Made by a program: the position numbers and the translations under genes. Below are positions 13,171 to 25,900 of a DNA stretch of 64,000 bases, in pieces. The notes beneath the pieces are model-generated. The model was not told where the DNA came from, ran no database searches, and was given only the letters and a program-made list of their open reading frames with translations. Location: the NCBI GenBank assembly GCA_947095535.1, contig OX352773.1, positions 33,749,398-33,813,397 of the forward strand, in the 5' to 3' direction. The DNA is from Poecilobothrus nobilitatus (taxonomy: Eukaryota > Arthropoda > Insecta > Diptera > Dolichopodidae). Each line of letters opens with the position of its first letter. Position 1 is the stretch's first letter.

Positions 13171-13597
13171 AAAAGCTTTTATTTTATATATTTAAAGAAT
13201 TTCAATATTATTTTTAATTTTTCTTTTTTTGTTTGTTTTTTGTTTTTATTTTGACGCGACTTGTCAGTTGTCTTATATAAATTATTTTTGTTTTTATATA
13301 AAATCTTATTACAAAGTTTTAATTAAAAAATATGTTATTGTTTTGTTGTGTTGAATACGAGAAAAGTAGAAAGAAAATTATACACAATCTGTAAGAAAAA
13401 GTGTTTTTTTTTTGATAAACATATTTTGCCTGTATTAAATTTCAATGAAATAAATTATTACATGAATTTTCATATATGGATTGTAGATGAAATCCTGTTG
13501 TTATGAACATGAACTCCTTTTAAATATATTTAAAATAAATAAAAAAAAAAGAAAAACATTTATAAAAAGAACTGAAGAAGCTAACTGGATCTATAAT

Positions 13598-14015
13598 CCG
13601 ACAACCAGACGAGACAGTATTACTATGTTGTGAGTGTGTAATACGAAATGTCAAATTACTTTCTGCGTGTGACGTATGTGGCATTTTTACTATTAAGACA
13701 TTTCATTTATTATCAAAGTATTTTAAGTTTATTTTATATTTTTTTACAAAAATTTTATGTTTAAATTAGACACAAACAAAATATCACATTAAAAATAAAA
13801 CAACTTACAACAGTAAAACAATTATTTGAAATGCATATTGTTTTCCATTTGTCGCCATTTTTAATTGTTCGAAGTGTCAAATTACTATCTCAATTACTTA
13901 CTAGCTAGAAAAATGTCAAGACAGTAGAGAAGATAGTTGAAAAAATGTTATAGTATTGTAAAAAATGTTCATTTAATTGTGCAATATCTTGCTAGTACCT
14001 GTCTCATCAGACCTC
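13598..14015. mobile_element. candidate MITE with imperfect inverted ends
   Basis: The left end CCGACAACCAGACGAGACAG plus TATTA (from 13598) resembles the reverse complement of the right end TAGTACCTGTCTCATCAGAC (from 13993); the core GAYGAGACAG is shared. Both ends are more GC-rich than their surroundings. The interior has two same-direction GTGTCAAATTACT-like motifs near 13650 and 13876. The target-site duplication is not clear, so this is tentative. Confidence 0.3.
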
Positions 14016-15169
14016 TAGGTCAGATAGGTTTTCAAACATTTTGTAATTATACAATTTTCAAAAGTACAAAATTAGTATAAACTATATTCTTTAAATTAAT
14101 TACATATACATTTCTATTTTATTTTAGAATTGTACATTTTTTTTAATTAATTGAAGGTACACATTAAAAAGGGTTATCACTAAATAGCATCCATAAGATA
14201 AAAACATGGTGTAAAATTTAAATGATTTTATGATCTTAAGTGATTTATTTAAAATATTCATAATAGTTCAAAATGGTAGTAATAATTTCTTATTTACCGT
14301 TTCAACCCTATCAGTTCAACATATTTCGAAAATTGAAAAATTTTAATATCTTTGAATTTAATTAATGATAGATAATTTTAAAATTTTCACATTTGAACTC
14401 TATTATAATAGTTATTTTATGTCAAAATTAATTCTACCAGAACCACCTAGATTTTTTCATTAGTAACTACAGAAAAAAATTTTTGTTTATTTCTTGTTTT
14501 TTTTTTTTTTTGATTACAACATTGAGTTTTCTGATAATGACAGTTAACGAGTTTCTTCAACTTTATTTTTTTTTTTAAATTTTAAAGTCTAATTAATAAG
14601 TAGTATTACAATAATTTATTCAGTAGAAATAAAATGGAATATACACAAAATAATCAAAAAGAGTTTGATATCACCTACATTTTATACAAAAACAAAAAAA
14701 TTGCTACGCAAGAATAAATGTCTAATTATTTTTATATATTTTTTAATCAAAAATTTTGAAAGTTTAAAGAACTACAACATAAAAATACATTGAAATATTT
14801 TTTTTTAACCCCTGTGAGAAAAAATGTGTTATAATAGTAACAGTAGTAGTAACGACGAAAATTAATTTTAATATAATATGAAGCGTGCTGAGCTTAAGTT
14901 TTAAAATTTTAACTTTTTAATTAATTTCTCAAATTATTTTCTCAATGCTCAAAAGAGTTAAAATGATATTAAGTAAGTACAAGAAGCGTGTGAAATATAT
15001 TAACTTTGAAAATAGAACAAAAACATTAACATCTGAAAGATAAATGTGTTATGTAAAAATTTTATTACTTTTATTTGTTTGAAATTAGTGCTAAAAAACT
15101 CTAAAATAACAAAAATAATTTGGTACTTAATTAAAAATTATAAATTTAAATATAACTATGTATACTTAT
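14016..15169. other. AT-rich non-coding stretch
   Basis: No exon, RNA gene or mobile element is recognised. Confidence 0.5.
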
Positions 15170-15550
15170 ATTAACCAGAAAAGATATAAAAAAATTATAG
15201 GATCTAATAAAAATAAATTGAGAATTATAAGAAACTTGTTGTCGGGACACTGGCACTGCCAGCTAAAGGGGCACTTAAAGAAAATTGGAATAAAGAACGA
15301 CCGTAAATTCTAATTCTGTTATGAAGAATAAGAGTTGCCATTAACATTTAAAAACTGTGAAGCTTTACTTTGGGCCAGATATTGTGAATATAGTTTTACC
15401 GAATATGAACTACCATCAATAAATTATATACAGATATGTAATTTCTTAGAGATAGTAGAGCTGACATATGTATTATATAGACTTAGTAATAAGAGGAGCA
15501 TAAAAAATCTACATCTAAAAGTCGAAGTGCTACTTATACCCCTTAAATAA
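15170..15550 (+). pseudogene. non-LTR retrotransposon fragment (RNase H / C-terminal region), decayed
   Basis: One frame reads ...KLRIIRNLLSGHWHCQLKGH, then LKKIGIKNDRKF, stop, FCYEE, stop, ELPLTFKNCEALLWARYCEY. The order of LR-x-LLTGH-x(2)-C-x-L-x-HL, then IG, then a D-x-x-C-x-x-C-like segment with EEE-L, and a C-x-AL-x-x-R motif is typical of the C-terminal RNase H/tail region of Jockey-, I- or R1-like LINE ORF2 proteins (family recalled, not searched). Two in-frame TAA stops at 15311 and 15329 and the altered cysteines show it is dead. The open frame after 15335 runs on to a TAA at about 15550, then AT-rich tail sequence. A truncated 5' end is normal for LINE copies. Confidence 0.6.
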
Positions 15551-16919
15551 TAATAACTACTTAATAATAATCTTATGTATTTATATAAGGAATAAGAATT
15601 ATATGTATCTAGTTTTTGTTTTAAGTTTAAGTAGAAAAAGTAAATAAAATTTATTAAGAAGAGATTTATAATTTCAAATAAAATTGCTGCAGATTTATTT
15701 AATTTTCTTAGTGATTTTTAGGTCTAAAAACGCATTTTTTTTATGTTTTCATTACTTTGATTTTTAATTGTCACACGATAATTTAAAAAGTTACAAATTT
15801 TTGAATTTAGCTAATTAAATGCAAAATCAATTTTGATACAAATTTTAATTTTCACTTATATATTAAAAATTTTTTAAATAAATAGAAAAGTTTTCACTAA
15901 ATTATTTGTAAATTTCAATTATTATTATTTTAAATGTATACGCAATGTAATAATACGCATGCACATAACTTAAAATGAATTGCAAAATTTTATTTTTATT
16001 ATTTAAATTTTATTATTATTTCTAAATTACATAATATGAAATTCATATTTTAATAACTCTTGCATTGATTTATAACTATATAAGTATATTTGAATAGACA
16101 TTTTATAAAAACCGCAATTACGAATGAAATATAACTAATTAAAAATCAACAAATAGAATATTAAAATACATAAACTCCAATGTGATACGCTGGATGATAC
16201 AATAAATTCATATTAAAAATTTAATATATCAGTACAAGCAAATATTTGTTTTTTTTTTTGTTTTTTTACTAAATATTTAAATGATGTATCCAGTTCATAA
16301 TATCTTAAAAATCTGTTCAATTTAATAAATCATATTTATCCATTAAAAAAAAACTTTTCCTGTTGTAAAACAAAATAAATAGTTAGGTAACTATTATGTA
16401 CATAATTGTTTATGTAATAGAAACTAAGAATGAGAACATGCCTGTAGGGTGACAAGTTCCATTAAATAAGTACTTAAAAACGAAAATAAAAGAATAATAG
16501 TTTTATTTGTTTACATCCTAGTAACATCCTTCAGTTTTATTTACATTCAACTGAAAGATTTTAATTTTAAAATATGCATTTTTTAAATATTTCTAGGCGG
16601 TTTTTGATGGTATATATATTTTTTTTTTCCAAAATATTCCAAACTGTTGAGTGGTTACATAAATAACACTTTAAAGAAATATATAAAAAATACATGAAGA
16701 ACTATTAATATAACCTCAAGGAATTGGGACATCTCTTCTTTAATGAATACAAAAAAAAAAAAAAAAATTGTCTGTTTTGAAAATGAAAAAAATATAAATC
16801 AAAAAAAAATTGTTCCACATTCTAGGCTTGTTCAAATGGTTTCAATTTCTTTGTTTTTATGTAAAACTATTAATATATTTATATATATGTATGTACATAA
16901 TCCATAGTTATATATACAT
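15551..16919. other. AT-rich non-coding stretch
   Basis: Nothing recognised beyond homopolymers and TA-type repeats. Confidence 0.5.
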
Positions 16920-16924
16920 ATATA

Positions 16925-17195
16925 AGTACACTTATTTATTTATTTTAATATTTATATATCACATAGAATTATGCAATATTATTAAAACTATCGACTAGTA
17001 AAACTGTTATAAGTTAAATACATAATATTATTACTATTAATTTATATAGTAATGTTATTTATTTTTCGTTACGTTATATATATTGGGTCATAAAAGGGTA
17101 TTTTGATAAAAAAAAAATTGCGATCTGTGTAGAATTGAAATCTGTACTAGCTTAGGTTATCTGTTTTTAACCATTAGGCAACCTTGACCCCATAT
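16925..17195 (-). mobile_element. tRNA-derived SINE, family B, antisense copy 1
   Basis: On the minus strand the head reads GGGGTCAAGGTTGCCTAATG GTTAAAAAC, then a B-box-like ATTTCAATTCTACACAGATC. The body (forward 16930-17060) shares GCAATATTAnnAAAAC, ACTnnTAAnnnnnnTTATAAG and a run of AATATTATT motifs with the copies at 17216 and 29336. Its 3' end is a TAAA-type tail (TTTATTTATTT on the + strand). It sits head-to-tail with the next copy. Confidence 0.7.
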
Positions 17196-17215
17196 TAATA
17201 CATTATGTATATATT

Positions 17216-17477
17216 ATTTATTTATTTATATTAATATTACAAACCACGTAGGATATTGCAATATTACAAAACCAACGGCTACCAAGGCCATTATAAGTCG
17301 AATACTATTATTAAATTATACACTAATATTATTTATTTTTTTTATATTATATATTTTATATTCACGCTATATTTGGTAGCAAGAGGAATTTGTTTACAAT
17401 TAATAAAACTTGTTACCTGTGTAGGATTTGAACCCGTTAATAAGCCATGTGCTTGACCACTAGGCCACCGAGGCCCC
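17216..17477 (-). mobile_element. tRNA-derived SINE, family B, antisense copy 2 (best preserved)
   Basis: On the minus strand it starts GGGGCCTCGGTGGCCTAGTG GTCAAGCACATGGC, followed by a B-box GGGTTCAAATCCTACACAGG and then GTAACAAGTTTTATTAATTG. The 3' end is a body with TATAATGGCCTTGGTAGCCG and an AATAAATAAA-like tail. The tRNA-like head is close to that of family A, but everything after the B-box differs. The small ORF 17256-17456 is a shadow. Confidence 0.8.
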
Positions 17478-17682
17478 TGTATATATTATTAAAGGATTCT
17501 TATAATTTTTCAATTTTATGTATTGCATATTTATAGGATTTTAAATATAATTTTTAAAGTTTATTCAAAAATAAATCTATACAAATCAGTCTCCACTGCT
17601 GCCGTTGGCGATTAACTTCACGGCCAAAATATTATGAACATATAGAAATTAATGTAACCTTCTCGAATACTGGCGTTGGCGG

Positions 17683-18003
17683 CTGGCGTGTAACTTTTTT
17701 GAAGTTAAAGTTAAGCATTGTTCAAAACAGAGCCATTGAACTATTTGACAGTTTGATTAAATAGCCATTTCTTTTTTGTGTTGGTTTTTTTTTTTTTTTG
17801 TAAACAATTTAAAAAGAGATTTAAAGTAATTGCGAAAAACAATATTTACTTTTCTTTTAATTCTTCACTATCGATTTTTAAATTTAATTAATATTGATAC
17901 AATGACACTTGAGTGTTCAGTGACAAATGAAGTTACACCAATATTGGAGACTGAAATAAAAAAAAAGCCGCTGGCGTGAAACTTTTTAAAATTAAAGTTA
18001 TAA
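17683..18003. repeat. direct repeat pair, CTGGCGTGNAACTTTTT
   Basis: CTGGCGTGTAACTTTTTTGA with AGTTAAAGTTAAGC (17683-17716) recurs as CTGGCGTGAAACTTTTTAAA with ATTAAAGTTATAAGC (17971-18005). The surrounding 17580-17740 is unusually GC-rich, with GCCGTTGGCG and GGCGTTGGCGGC. This suggests two pieces of the same decayed repeat; no family is recognised. Confidence 0.5.
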
Positions 18004-18009
18004 GCCAAC

Positions 18010-19520
18010 AACAGCATTAGAGAATGGTCTAAAGATGTATTTGTAATATTTATTTTTTTATTCAATTAACTTGAAATATAAAATAGAATACATTTGAATT
18101 AACATAAACTTATAAACATTCTCTTACAGCGGCAATATTTTTATGACATTTAAAAATTATATTTTCAAATAAATATCAATCAAAATCAATTATTTACAAG
18201 ATAACATTTATTTTATTTCTCAAAGATTTATCAAGCATTTTATTTTAAAAATATTTTCAAAGATAAGTATTTTAAGATTTAAATTGTACATTTCACAAAT
18301 TAAAAGTTTTGTTTTTTGTTTTTATTTTTCAGAAAATTTTTTTCTTAAAATATGCATTGTAATATTGTTATTTCTTTAAAAGTGTTTTTTTTTTTAAGAT
18401 TTTCTCTTTCATAATCACAAGGTTTTTTATAATTGAAATTTCAAGTTTTTATAAAATCAAAAATAAATATAAATTTTTTTGTTCTTGAATGATCAAAGGA
18501 GAAAATAAATGTAATATTTTATTTCTATTACTTATTTTCTTGATTATATTTCCTTCACTGTAAAAATTTCTTAACTTTAAATTACTCTAGTCAAATTTTG
18601 TTGTTTTACTTATTTATGTGTGCATCTTATGATCTATGCTGTATTTACTTGTCTTTTGTAAAAAAAAAAACGAAAAAAAAAAAGTTAAGGAATATAAAAT
18701 TTAGAAGAAAAATGAATCTAGGTTATTTTATGTATTTACCGTATACTGCATTATGTGATAGAAATTAAGCGTAACCATATATTCCAATTTTTTTTTTTTT
18801 TTGGTAAAATTAAAAGAGAACTGAAGTAAATGGTTTTTTGTTTTTATTTAGTATTCATGTGATTTCATGTGAAAATGTGGAACAAAACGTGAATGCACAA
18901 TTTGACCCAATTTATATAATTTTGTTTTGTTTTATTTTTTTTTTTGTATCTCAGTTATCTATAAGTTTGGTTTTTATTTTACTTTAAATATAGTTGATGA
19001 TGAATAATAGACATAAATAATATATTTATTGCGGCAATATTGTATATATATATGTATATACATATATTCTTTTTTTACATAGAAATATAATGTCCTTTTT
19101 TATAATATCACTTATATCACTGTTATATTTTGTTAATGATAAAATATCAAAAGTTGTATTTTATTGTAAGAAGTTCTTTAGAAAAAAAAATTAAAGTTGG
19201 TCTGAAATTGATTCTAATAATTAACGATTAAATTTTGTTTTCATAATCTAATACTTCTACTCGTACATATAAATTAAGAAAAATTACTAAAACCTTTGAT
19301 GAGACTAAAACTAAGGTGATTATAGATTGAATATTTTGGTAATTAATTATTCACATACATAGTTATTTTTATAGTATTTGATCGTAACAGAGAAGTATAA
19401 TTAAAAATTACTTTTTTTTTGTCAGAAACTTTTTATATTAAAATCATACAAAATATAAATATATACAAATATATACAATATACAAATATATTAATTTTGT
19501 TTATTTATTAATATTACTTA
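18010..19520. other. AT-rich non-coding stretch
   Basis: Long A/T runs; no exon or element is recognised. The ORF on the minus strand at 17868-18065 overlaps the direct repeat and is unconvincing. Confidence 0.5.
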
Positions 19521-19524
19521 CTTC

Positions 19525-19617
19525 AGTTAAAAAAAATTTGTTACTTGAGGAGGATTTAAACCAGCACACCGTCAGTTAATACCCCATGTACATAACTACT
19601 TCGTCATCGAAATCCCT
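19525..19617 (-). mobile_element. SINE family B head, degenerate antisense copy
   Basis: On the minus strand: GGGATTTCGATGACGAAGTA GTTATGTACATGGGGTATTAAC, then GGTTTAAATCCTCCTCAAGT AAC. This follows the copy at 17216-17477 position by position (tRNA-like head, CATGG, TATTAAC, B-box, AGTAACAA). It lies 150 bp upstream of the first visible Ehbp1 exon. Confidence 0.6.
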
Positions 19618-19772
19618 TTGATTCTTTTTAAATCAACTTAATGAATATAAATTTATGAAATTGAATAAAATTCGCATTTTTAAATTGAAAAAAATACTAA
19701 ATTTAATAAAAAAAAAAAAAACAAAAAAAAATCTTAATATTTCGTTTTTTATATATTGTTTTTATTTTGTAG

Positions 19773-19980
19773 GCGTCCTACAAATTTATCTATTGTATGG
19801 ACAAGACGTTCAAGACGTGTTGCATCAGTTCCATTACCATGGGAACCAGATATGATGAATCCATTAATTGGTCATGTATCATGGCCGGTACCAGATAATC
19901 ATGCAATTACTGTGACATTATTTAAAGATCCAAGAACACATGAATTAGAAGATAAGGACTGGACATTTGTGATAGAGGAT
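19773..19980 (+). CDS. Ehbp1: Ehbp1 visible exon 1: NT-C2 domain, first part
   Basis: Acceptor TTTTATTTTGTAG precedes GCGTCCTACA. The exon reads [15 protein letters not shown], then [20 protein letters not shown] and [13 protein letters not shown], ending at donor GTAAGT. The [12 protein letters not shown](D/E)N and KDWTFVIE blocks are hallmark strings of the EHBP1 NT-C2 domain. It starts on the third base of a codon and ends in phase 0. The frame reads on into the intron for only five codons before a stop. Confidence 0.95.
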
Positions 19981-22900
19981 GTAAGTATTATTTAAGTTGT
20001 ATACGGGTTTTTATTTTTCTTTATAATTTGTTTTAATTTTTGTTTATTATTTCTAAAAAGGTTATTTTATTACATTTTTTTTTGTTTTTAGATATGAGAA
20101 TCATATCATAAAAATTCCCCAGAATAATCAAAATAAATTTTTAAATATTATTCATTTGGTTAGTGATAAAATGTATTTTTAAAGAAACAATATTAAAATA
20201 TTATTTATAATTCAAAAGAAAATTGTTAATGATAAGAAAGAGAACTTGTTTTCTGTTTTTTTAAAAAAAAAAGGAAGAAATTTCTAAAAATAACTAAAAA
20301 ATAAGTAATTAAATAAAAATTATTTTGAGTAATTTTTTTTTAAATGATAAAAAAAATGTAGAGAAATGACCGAAATTATAAAATAATTATAAAATAATTT
20401 CTAGATTTTTCTATAATATGATTGTGTTATTTTCTTGAAAGAAATTGATATATGTACATATATATATGAAACTGAGAGTTTTTTTTATATAGAGTAATCC
20501 AGCCATTGGTGCAGTGGTTGACGCACCGCTTCTCATTCATAAGGGAATAAGAAGTCTCGGGTTCGATTCCCGGCTGGGTACAATAATTATAATATAAAAA
20601 AAAATATTCATATATCGCAATATATGAATACTTAATATATCACATAATATCTCGTACACCCCACATTCCTACCAGGAAACAGGGGTTATAGCTACCTGGC
20701 ATATTTATGTAGCACGGTACCTGTATATAAATAAATAAATAAATAAATATATAGAGCTCGCATACTTAATTAAAGATTTTTCAAAAAATTCAAATTCATT
20801 TATTTGATTTATACAATATTATTGTATGCATCAATTCTTTTTTTTTTTTTAATTTAATTCAGTTTCAAAAACTAAATAATTTAAGGCTTAATTTAGAATA
20901 TACAAATACAAAAAACAAAAAAAATGTTTTCTTTATTTTGTTGCCAGAAATGTATACAAAATTTTGCTTCCGTTCTATATTGTATTGTGTTTATTAAAAA
21001 TTTAGCATATTTGTAAAAAAATATATATGATTTCATCACCCATCATCTCTATATCATCATCATCCTCATCATTCAAATCATGATCTTTATTCAAGTGTTG
21101 AAACATTTTTATTTATACCCGAATGATATGAAATGGATTTGATGGATGAATGCAGATAACATTCATATATAGTGTTATGGATATGTACAAAAAAAAAAAC
21201 AAATTTCAAATCTATTTTGAATATACGTTTTAAGACCAGATTAACTTACTTTTCATTTTGCAATTTATACCAGATTTTGATACTTAAATTGTATATTGAA
21301 CTTAGGGTATATATAAATATAATTAATAAAATATTGCATTCAAAATGAAAAGAAATATAGAACCGCATTTAAAAGTTTCCAAAATGTTATCATCATGGTT
21401 TATTGTATATAATATGTACACACAAAATGGTTAAGAATTACTAAAAAAAAAATAAATTACGATTTATAGGGGTAATTTAAGATGTTATTACTTAAATAAT
21501 GGGGGATTATTAATATTATTATTTGATATTTAAATATACATATTGTATAGGTATATTGATAGATGGTTTTGTTGCATTAAATTTCATATAGTTGTATCTG
21601 CGGTATTTTATTATGAAGTAATTTTGTTAAGTTTATAAATTTATTTTTATTTTTGTATAAATAAGATTAATAACGAGTCGTAACCTAAAGTAATTTGGTT
21701 GAGTTGTATTTTTTTTAGTGTTTCCTTCAGTACTCGAATATTAAATTTTTAATAGTTTTAATTTCAGTGGGGCTTGAACACAAGGACCTGTGTATAAATT
21801 TTTAATAGTGTTTGTGTTCCTTTTTCATGAAAAAAGTAGTTGAGAGTAGTTGGTAAATGAAAACTTCAATTTTACAGAACCGTATTTACTTCTATCTACT
21901 CTTTCTAAAAGAGTGGTTTAGTTGGGAGTAGAAAAGAATAGTTGAAAAGTTTCCTCTGTAAAAAGAAACGCAAACAATACTATTTTATTTCATTTTTTAG
22001 AAATAGTTAACATATAAAGTTAAATTAAAATGTATTTAAAATTTACAATCTTTAATATTTTTGTTAGTTATTTATTACTATGTGTGTCCCCCTTTTCACA
22101 TTTTTTCAACTCACTGTCACTTCGACTTTCAAATATGTGTTTCAATAACGATTTTTATTATGTATTTATTATTTTGTATTAGAACTTGTATATTATCTAT
22201 TAAGATTATTTATAAAGAAATTTTCTTATAAACATTTTCTTATAAAACATTTGTTGAAGTAATTAAATGTGTCATAAATTTAGAAAAAAATGTTTTTTTT
22301 TTTGTTTGAAATTTAATAAGAGAAATATAAGTAGATTACCACAATGATTGTTACATATTTCAATCGTAATAAAAAAATATCTCATCTTAATAATAAATAT
22401 ATTAAAAACATTTTTTTTTTATTAGTTTTATAACATTTTATTTTGTTTTTTTTTTATGGATTTATCCTAAGAGTACCTTAAAAATACTAATTTAATAATC
22501 TTTTGATGACAGACTCAAAACAAATTTAATTCCGAAAAAAAAAAAACAAAACGAGTTACATAGTTTTTATTGAGTTTCCATTAATATTCCAGTTCGGAAT
22601 TCAGCATTAATTTGTCTAATCTTTATGTTTATCTCAATCTCAATTTTATAAATGTTGAAATACTTATACCAGTGACATTTAATTTATAAATTTTTATAAC
22701 AGAAGAAATTATTTATATCTTATAAAACACCTGATATAAGATGCTTGATGATGATAGTTTGGTTCACCAAATATATTAATTAATAAACAACCGGATGTAA
22801 TACAAAAAGAAATGATTAAGATTAAGAAACAAAAAAAAAAAAATTGTTTAACATTTCTGCAATTTTTTTATTACTTTTTATTATTTTGTATTATACAGTA

Positions 22901-25900
22901 TGTGTGTTTAGTTTAGTAAATATAAAAAGAAATTTTTGTTTTTTGAATGAAATCTTTTAAAATTTACTTAAGATTTAAATTAAAGAAAGCTTGGTGATTA
23001 TATTGTTTTAAAATAATTTCGGTATTCAAAATAATTTGGGCTAATATTCATATTTAAATTATATTTTATATTCAATTTATATACATAATTCAAATTCAAT
23101 TCATTATTATAATACAGTAAACCTACAGCTCTTACAGCGTGACTCTGCTATAACGCGAGATGCTATAACGCGACTCTGCTCTATTTATTTAATAAATAAA
23201 TAAATAAATGAATACTTAAAGAAAGTTTCTCTAAAATAATTTCTTAAGAAAAACCTAAAAGTTTTTTTCTAAAAAGTCTTGAAAAAGGTTTAAATATAGC
23301 AAAATAGTTTGAGAATTAAGCTGAAAAATGAGCTGAAAAATTTAAAAGAAATTACCAAAATTATACGTGTTGGCATACCACGAAATTTATAAAGACTTGC
23401 AAAAAACAAGGAAATGATGTTTTATAACAGATTTTAAAACCTAACACAACGTCAAGAGCAGACAATCTTGATGAATCAAGTAACATAAAACCAAACATAG
23501 CAAAACATTCGCAACTTAATTCGCTCTATTATCAGTGATGAAGAGTTTTTTGATACATAAAAAAATACATTTTTCATATTTTGTTTTAAACTTTAATTTA
23601 ATTTTATTAATTGTTTTGTTTAACTTTTTTTAATCTGAATTGTTGATTTTTGTTCTAACTTTAAGTTGAAGATGAAATACATATTGAATTTCGACTAAAT
23701 GAAATTTTTATTTGATTAATTTAAACCGCAATTTTTTTTCTTGGAAGCGAACTCCTATTTTTATATAAAGTTCATGTTTCTTACAATGCAATTTTATACT
23801 ACGCGGGCTTTTCTAGGAACGTATCTATCAGGTTGAGACAGGGTTTACTAATTAATTAGTATTGATATGAATTCTTTTATAATGCCATTCACAGTCAATT
23901 AATTGATTGATTGAGACATACCTAGTATACCTATTTAGGCAAATTGTAAAATATTTCTACCCAAAAATTCCAAACTTTTTACTATTTGAATATCTTGAAA
24001 GCGAAAAACCTCTGCTACTATAACCTATTAGTTACTATAACCTGTATTAAAAATAATTTGAATATTTACATAATATGTACTATATATACTTTAACTTATA
24101 TGAAGCTGAAGCTATTGCAGATTTCTAACAATTGTTATTAAGTTATCACAAGTAGTAAATAAAGTTCACGCTACAAAGTTAATAATTGTACAGGGAAAAT
24201 TAAATATTTAATGAAAGTTTCGCTCTAATACGATTTTCTTTTTTATTAAAATTGCATTATTACTATAATAAAAAAAAAAAGACTGTGTTTCTGATAAAAA
24301 TCATACTAACACTAATTAATTTACAAAACTGAGCTAGCTGACGAAATTTTACGGTTTTATTATTAATAAAAATTGAAATTATTATTAACTAAAAAGAAAA
24401 AAAAAAACTTTTTTAAAGTGTCATGGTCATTTTGTTTATTTAATTCATTATAGTTGTTCTGAACTACTATAAGATTATACTTTAATTTAAAATAATAAAT
24501 ATAGATACATACTTATTTTATATATGTATCTATATATTAAAAATTAAATTTAAATGCCAGAACATTTATAATTAAATAAAAAGCAATCAAAGATTTTACA
24601 TTCAACCAATATTGGTAACATATGGTTGAATAATGAATGTAACAATATTGGTTGAATGTAACAGAAAACAGACTTGAATAACAGAAATTCAAATTGGTTG
24701 AAAATTCAAATTCTAAATTAACATTTTATTGAGTAAGTTATAAAAATTGCAGAGGTGATTATTTTACTTGAAAAACTTAAAAAGAGAAATCAAGCGTATC
24801 AAAAATCAGTTTCGATTTAGGTATACAGTTAATGGTTTTTCTAAAGTTAATTCGAAACGGTAGAATAAGTCTATAACACTTCAAAAATTTTATTGAGTAT
24901 ACTATTTAATGCATCAAAAATTCAGTTCAGTTTGATTTGATTGACCGCAATTATTGCGGTTTTTGAAATTATTTTAACGTAAGTCTCATATCATTATAAA
25001 AAATTAAAATATATGTATATAATAGGTATGTTAAACATATATGTATATGTATGTATATGTATACATATAAACAATGTAAAAAATATCATTGACCACAACA
25101 CACTCTGTGTGGTAGCACATGGTTTTGATTTTTGTTTTTTTTTTTATTTTTATACTTTATAGTTTATAGAATTGTTATAATTGGACAGCTTTCATAAATC
25201 AGAATAGTTGTTACAATTTAGTATTGTCATAATCGATTTTTATCTACATATATGGTGAATTTACAAGTAGAAAAAAAAAAACTTAAACCAAAACAATTAA
25301 CATTTTTATTTAGTTTTGTCCAGTGATTGTTTAATTGTTTGATTGTTTTTTTTTGTACTTGTAACACATGTAATGACATTACATTTAGTTTTATTAAGTA
25401 TTGTGTGGTGATTAATTTGGTAGTACCTATGTATCTAATATGTCTTATTTTGTCGAAATATTCAATTTACATTTATTTGGAGTAATTTAAAATTAGGTAC
25501 CTATATAATATATATCATAAACACCAAATACAAAAAGTACTTAAAGTGAACAAAGAAAGTACATAATTGAATTGAGGAATTTGCTTTTCGACACTTTTTT
25601 TTGAGTACTATGACAGGTTTGAGACTTAGGTAAATTTAAGAGGGGTAGTGCTATTGGCTTACTTATATTTACTTTGTTATATATTACTTTTTATATTTTA
25701 CTTTGTTTGCTTTGCATATTTTCACTAAGCTAAAGAAATAAAGATAGCGAATTTTCACGGCGGAAAATTTTTTAAAAAATCTATGATGTGCGATGAAATG
25801 TTGTTAACACTTTGCTTTGGATTTTATTTAAATATTTTCTCGTATCAGAACAAAGTGATGATTAAAAGAAAATGTTTTGCATTCAGTATAGCATATAATA

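Noticed and set aside
1..19772. Search for the missing first coding exon(s) of Ehbp1
   Set aside because: No stretch encoding a VWKRLQR-like start or ending in the expected split Trp codon before GT was found by eye, so it is probably upstream of the window.
20495..20580. tRNA gene with TCGGGTTCGATTCCCGGCTG
   Set aside because: The head continues into a SINE body with (TAAA)n tail and target duplications; no complete cloverleaf could be folded by eye.
24944..24960. ACCGCAATTATTGCGGT followed by T-run as a bacterial-type terminator
   Set aside because: The context is a eukaryotic intron; hairpin-plus-T has no such meaning here.
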